Source: Anomaloglossus baeobatrachus
Lineage: Eukaryota; Chordata; Amphibia; Anura; Aromobatidae
Direction of reading: 5' to 3'
DNA length: 64,000 nucleotides
NCBI RefSeq assembly: GCF_048569485.1
Contig: NC_134360.1
Span: 206,631,953-206,695,952 of the forward strand
Shown here piece by piece: positions 60,853 to 64,000 of the stretch (position 1 is the first letter of the stretch; every line of letters begins with the position of its first letter). The translations under genes and the position numbers were made by a program. The notes under the pieces were generated by a model. That model was not told the origin of the DNA. It ran no database searches and saw nothing but the letters and a program-made list of their open reading frames with translations.

Positions 60853-61167
60853 TCTGCAATATCCAGCAGCGCGCCACCCAGCGGCCAACACTGTTATCTA
60901 CACCGGATCTGGATAGGCGGGACGAGTCTTGTGATTGGTTCGTCGAACAATCGCTGTCATTTTAGCGCTTCTTGATTGGTAGGTGAGCTCACAATGACCA
61001 CGCCTTCTTAAAAGAGACGACGTGCGTGATAGGTGGCGGTAATTATACGCTGTACCATCGCCGCTTTAAGGGAGTTAGAAGAGGACTTTTCCGGCAGTGC
61101 TGCCGCTGTCAGATCAGTGTCCTACACAGACTGTCTGTTGTGCAAAAGAGACCAGAGAGCTGCGGAG
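60853..61167. promoter_or_regulatory. Divergent ECHDC2/SCP2 promoter
   Basis: 315 bp separate the two start codons. No TATA box is visible. Two inverted CCAAT boxes (gattgg at about 60,933-60,938 and 60,974-60,979) and a GC-box-like aggcggga (60,916-60,923) lie between them. The head-to-head arrangement is the same as in human, which suggests a bidirectional promoter. Transcription starts are not known. Confidence 0.7.
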
Positions 61168-61218
61168 ATGGGACCCCTCCAGAGGAAGGTGTACGTGGTG
61201 GGCGTAGGAATGACCAAG
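61168..61218 (+). CDS. scp2: SCP2 (sterol carrier protein 2/SCPx) coding exon 1
   Basis: Encodes MGPLQRKVYVVGVGMTK, closely matching the N-terminus of the SCPx thiolase (VFVVGVGMTK in mammals). SCPx is a peroxisomal 3-ketoacyl-CoA thiolase fused to the SCP2 lipid-transfer domain. The exon ends at MTK as in mammals, but the donor gtctgc is weaker than the gtaagt consensus. An in-frame ATG at 61,033 would add 45 residues; the 61,168 start is preferred because its N-terminal length fits the family. Only this exon is in the window. Confidence 0.88.
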
Positions 61219-61796
61219 GTCTGCAGTGAGATCGTGCTTGTGTTGTGTACTCTGCCTGTTTTGTGCTCTTGTCCTCGGGAACAGTTCACACCTGCGGCTT
61301 TTGTCATAGTAGTTTTTTTTGTTTTTACAGATTGCATTGTAGTCAGGTGACTTTGACTTTTTTAATAACTTTTTGAAGTGATCTGTCCATGCAGCAGGAG
61401 CTTTATATAAACCATTAGTGCTCCTGAGACAACTGGAAACGACCATTGTTGCAGGTTCTCCAGTGACACAATGCACAGAGTGCGGCACTGGCAGCATTAT
61501 GGGTGCGATTTTACAAAACTTCCTCCATATTCTGCAGTGGAAATTTGACCTGAATTATGGGCTTTAGGGTGCGTGCCCCCTGAAGACCACCCCCAGAGAT
61601 ATCCATAGTGGATGTCACTGCAGTAATTGTGTGAGGGGACACTCAGGCGGACGTCTCCCAGTAGGTATCAACCCATAGATCATTGTGCGGCATTATTAGA
61701 CAAGTGAGCATTGTGACCATATAATCATCATTTTAAGGCTGGAGTCATCATCACATCACCCGGCACTGCCGCTCTACAGGCAGGAACGTGCTGCCT
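61219..61796. other. SCP2 intron 1, no recognised feature
   Basis: Unique-looking intronic DNA; no repeat or exon supported. Confidence 0.45.
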
Positions 61797-62482
61797 CGCG
61801 TATGTGCCCGGGCGTATGTGCCCCTGCTGCCCGGGCGTATGTGCCCCTGCTGCCCGGGCGTATGTGCCCCTGCTGCCCGGGCGTATGTGCCCCTGCTGCC
61901 CGGGCGTATGTGCCCCTGCTGCCCGGGCGTATGTGCCCCTGCAGCCCGGGCGTATGGGCCCCTGCTGCCCGGGCGTATGTGCCCCTGCTGCCCGGGCGTA
62001 TGTGCCCCTGCTGCCCGGGCGTATGTGCCCCTGCTGCCCGGGCGTATGTGCCCCTGCTGCCCGGGCGTATGTGCCCCTGCTGCCCGGGCGTATGGGCCCC
62101 TGCAGCCCGGGCGTATGGGCCCCTGCTGCCCGGCAGGGCTGTGGAGTCGGTAAGCCAAACCTTCGACTCCGACTCCGACTCCTCAAATTCTCTTGCTCCG
62201 ACTCCGGCTCCGACTCCGACTCCGGCTCCGACTCCGACTCCGACTCCTACATATATTGCTTATAGTTAGGTGAAAAATTTATTGTAGTACATGAATATGT
62301 GTATGTGAACATCAGACATTTAATAATTTTTATGATACAATAATCAAGATATTTGGATAGAACATAAAATATATTTATTGGAATACAACTTTAGAACACA
62401 AAAAACTGTAATAAATTGTAAATATGTAATACACTATGTAATATACAGTAGATTACATATATATCTTGTGTGTGTATATACA

Positions 62483-62541
<59 letters not shown>

Positions 62542-62955
62542 ACATATTTACAATTTATTAGTTTTTTGTGTTCTAAAGTTGTATTCCAATAAATATTTTA
62601 TGTTCTATCCAAATATCTTGATTATTGTATCATAAAAACAATTAAATGTCTGATGTTCACATTCTACTACAATAAATTTTTCACTTAAATATAAGCATTA
62701 TACTAAATGTTATTATTTAGTAAAATATTCAGCACATTCTGCATTGCACTCCTGTCCCCAATTTATTATATATTTTAGGAGTCGGAGTCGGTGCATTTTA
62801 TACCGACTCCGACTCCGACTCCGACTCCACCAAAATGAGCTCCGACTCCGACTCCACGACTCCGACTCCGACTCCACAGCCCTGCTGCCCGGGCGTATGG
62901 GCCCCTGCTGCCCGGGCGTATGGGCCCCTGCTGCCCGGGCGTATGGGCCCCTGCT
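61797..62955. repeat. 23-bp minisatellite array, split by a hAT MITE
   Basis: The unit tgcccgggcgtatgtgcccc plus tgc repeats about 14 times to 62,133, and about 3 more times from 62,885 after the inserted element. A g-for-t variant (gtatgggcccc) is confined to one unit in the first block and to the units near the insertion. Confidence 0.93.
62134..62884. mobile_element. hAT-type foldback MITE
   Basis: Ends cagggctgtggagtcgg and ccgactccacagccctg are inverted repeats of hAT type, and an 8-bp target duplication, ctgcccgg, flanks it (62,126-62,133 and 62,885-62,892). Long inner arms around a TA run (caactttagaacacaaaaaa against ttttttgtgttctaaagttg) make it a foldback. Short tandem cgactc repeats lie at both ends. 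Confidence 0.88.
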
Positions 62956-63082
62956 GCACGCTCCAGACCAGAGAGCGGCCGTACCGGGTGTTACGACTCA
63001 ACCCTCGCGCAAGTCACATGTAGGTGTGACACCAACCTAATGCAGATTTTCCAACTCCAACCTGTATAAACTACAATGCTTA

Positions 63083-63304
63083 GGCCGGTTTCACACATCC
63101 GGCTTTTTGCCGTTTTACCGGATCCGGCGCTCTCCCGTACAGTTAATACAGTACAATGACAGAGCAACAAGCGCCGGTCACATGCTGTCATGTGACCGGC
63201 GCATGTGACCCGGAAGTTACAGCGCTGTCATTGTACTGTATTAACTGTACAGGAGAGCGCCGGATCCGGTAAAACGGCAAAAAGCCGGATGTGTGAAACC
63301 GGCC
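63083..63304. mobile_element. 222-bp near-perfect palindromic MITE
   Basis: ggccggtttcacacatccgg to ccggatgtgtgaaaccggcc, flanked by TTA (63,080-63,082 and 63,305-63,307). The arms pair almost without mismatch around catgctgtcatg. Harbinger-type by target site. Confidence 0.82.
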
Positions 63305-63307
63305 TTA

Positions 63308-63816
63308 GGCTGCTTTCACACCTCCGGTTTTTGCTATGCGGCACAATCCGGCACTTTGCAGGAAAATTGCAACCGTTTTTTTTTCGCTGCCGGTTGCGAT
63401 TTTCCTGCATAGACTTTTAATTAGTGCCGCATTGTGCCGCATGGCCTTGCGTTCGGTCCGGTTTTTGCCGCATGCGGCAGATTTAGCCGATGCGGCGGCC
63501 GGATGGAACGTTGCCTGGCACGTTTTTTCGTGCGGCAAAAAAAAAACGCATCGCGCCGCATTCGGCTGATGCGGCACATTTTTCAATGCATGCCTATGGC
63601 GGCCGGATGCGGCGCGATGCGGCATTAACCACATCCGGCCGCCGCATGCGGTTTTTGCCACTGCGCATGCTCAGTAGCATGCCGCAAGCGGCAAAAACCG
63701 GACTGGCCGCAAAGGAAAAACTTATGCAAAGGATGCGGTGTTTTCACCGCATCCGTTGCATAGCTTGCACAGCCGGATTGAGCCGCAGAGCTCAAACCGG
63801 ATGTGTGAAAGTAGCC
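63308..63816. mobile_element. 509-bp TTA-flanked MITE
   Basis: ggctgctttcacacctccgg at the left is mirrored by ccggatgtgtgaaagtagcc at the right, with TTA at 63,305-63,307 and 63,817-63,819. It shares its left TTA with the preceding MITE. Internal short repeats of ccgcat/atgcgg type. Confidence 0.78.
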
Positions 63817-63819
63817 TTA

Positions 63820-64000
63820 TTGGATGAAGCAGATCAGGTGATGTGTATTTGTGTAATGGGGGGGAATCAGGTCTCAGGATATAACAGCCTTCATCACGGG
63901 TGCAGAATCATTAGGCAGCTTCTTTTCCTCAGGCAAAATTAGGAGATGAGATTTAATGACTCTGAAAAGGCAAAGATGGTTACAAGTCTCATCAGGATAT
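63820..64000. other. SCP2 intron 1, window end
   Basis: No recognised feature. Confidence 0.4.

Noticed and set aside
61114-61497. 127-codon - strand frame overlapping SCP2 exon 1
   Set aside because: Antisense shadow of the exon and intron; no similarity recognised.

Overview
The window is nuclear DNA from a vertebrate, most likely a frog or toad. It carries parts of three genes that are neighbours in the same order and orientation on human 1p32: ZYG11 (A or B, + strand), ECHDC2 (- strand) and SCP2 (+ strand). The repeat load fits a large amphibian genome: DIRS retrotransposons, TTA- and TTAA-flanked foldback MITEs, Helitrons, a Penelope-like foldback, an L1-type LINE, a mariner and a hAT MITE. 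The species cannot be named from the sequence.

Layout. Positions 1-10,773 hold the last three coding exons of ZYG11 (131-183, 9,706-9,803, 10,589-10,773). The large intron between the first two contains a minisatellite, a near-complete DIRS element (1,878-7,762) and the 3' end of an L1 (7,763-9,143). From 10,774 to about 39,800 there is no host gene, only repeats: a three-level nest (MITE 13,688-20,822, holding MITE 13,837-20,573, holding DIRS 13,991-19,879), a short DIRS copy (24,433-26,956), a reverse-strand DIRS copy (32,262-38,004) and more than ten foldback MITEs. Several MITEs abut exactly at a shared TTA.

Positions 39,875-60,852 are ECHDC2 on the - strand. All ten coding exons were placed, from a mitochondrial-type N-terminus to the stop codon. 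Its introns hold a complete 5-kb Helitron (46,268-51,285) filled by 21-bp and 33-bp tandem arrays, a small Helitron (43,965-44,378), a 30-bp tandem repeat carrying CTCF-like motifs, a mariner (53,662-54,571) and a 27-bp array (about 58,186-59,690). Exon 5 of ECHDC2 shows two apparent one-base G gains, so either the assembly or the gene needs checking there. A 315-bp CCAAT-containing divergent promoter (60,853-61,167) separates ECHDC2 from coding exon 1 of SCP2 (61,168-61,218). SCP2 intron 1 continues to the end of the window and holds a 23-bp array split by a hAT MITE with an 8-bp target duplication, then two TTA-sharing foldback MITEs.

No new protein system is visible. What stands out is structural: Helitron-borne coding-periodic satellites, MITEs docked on each other's target sites, repeat elements with the same internal unit at very different copy number, and CTCF-like motifs delivered by repeats.
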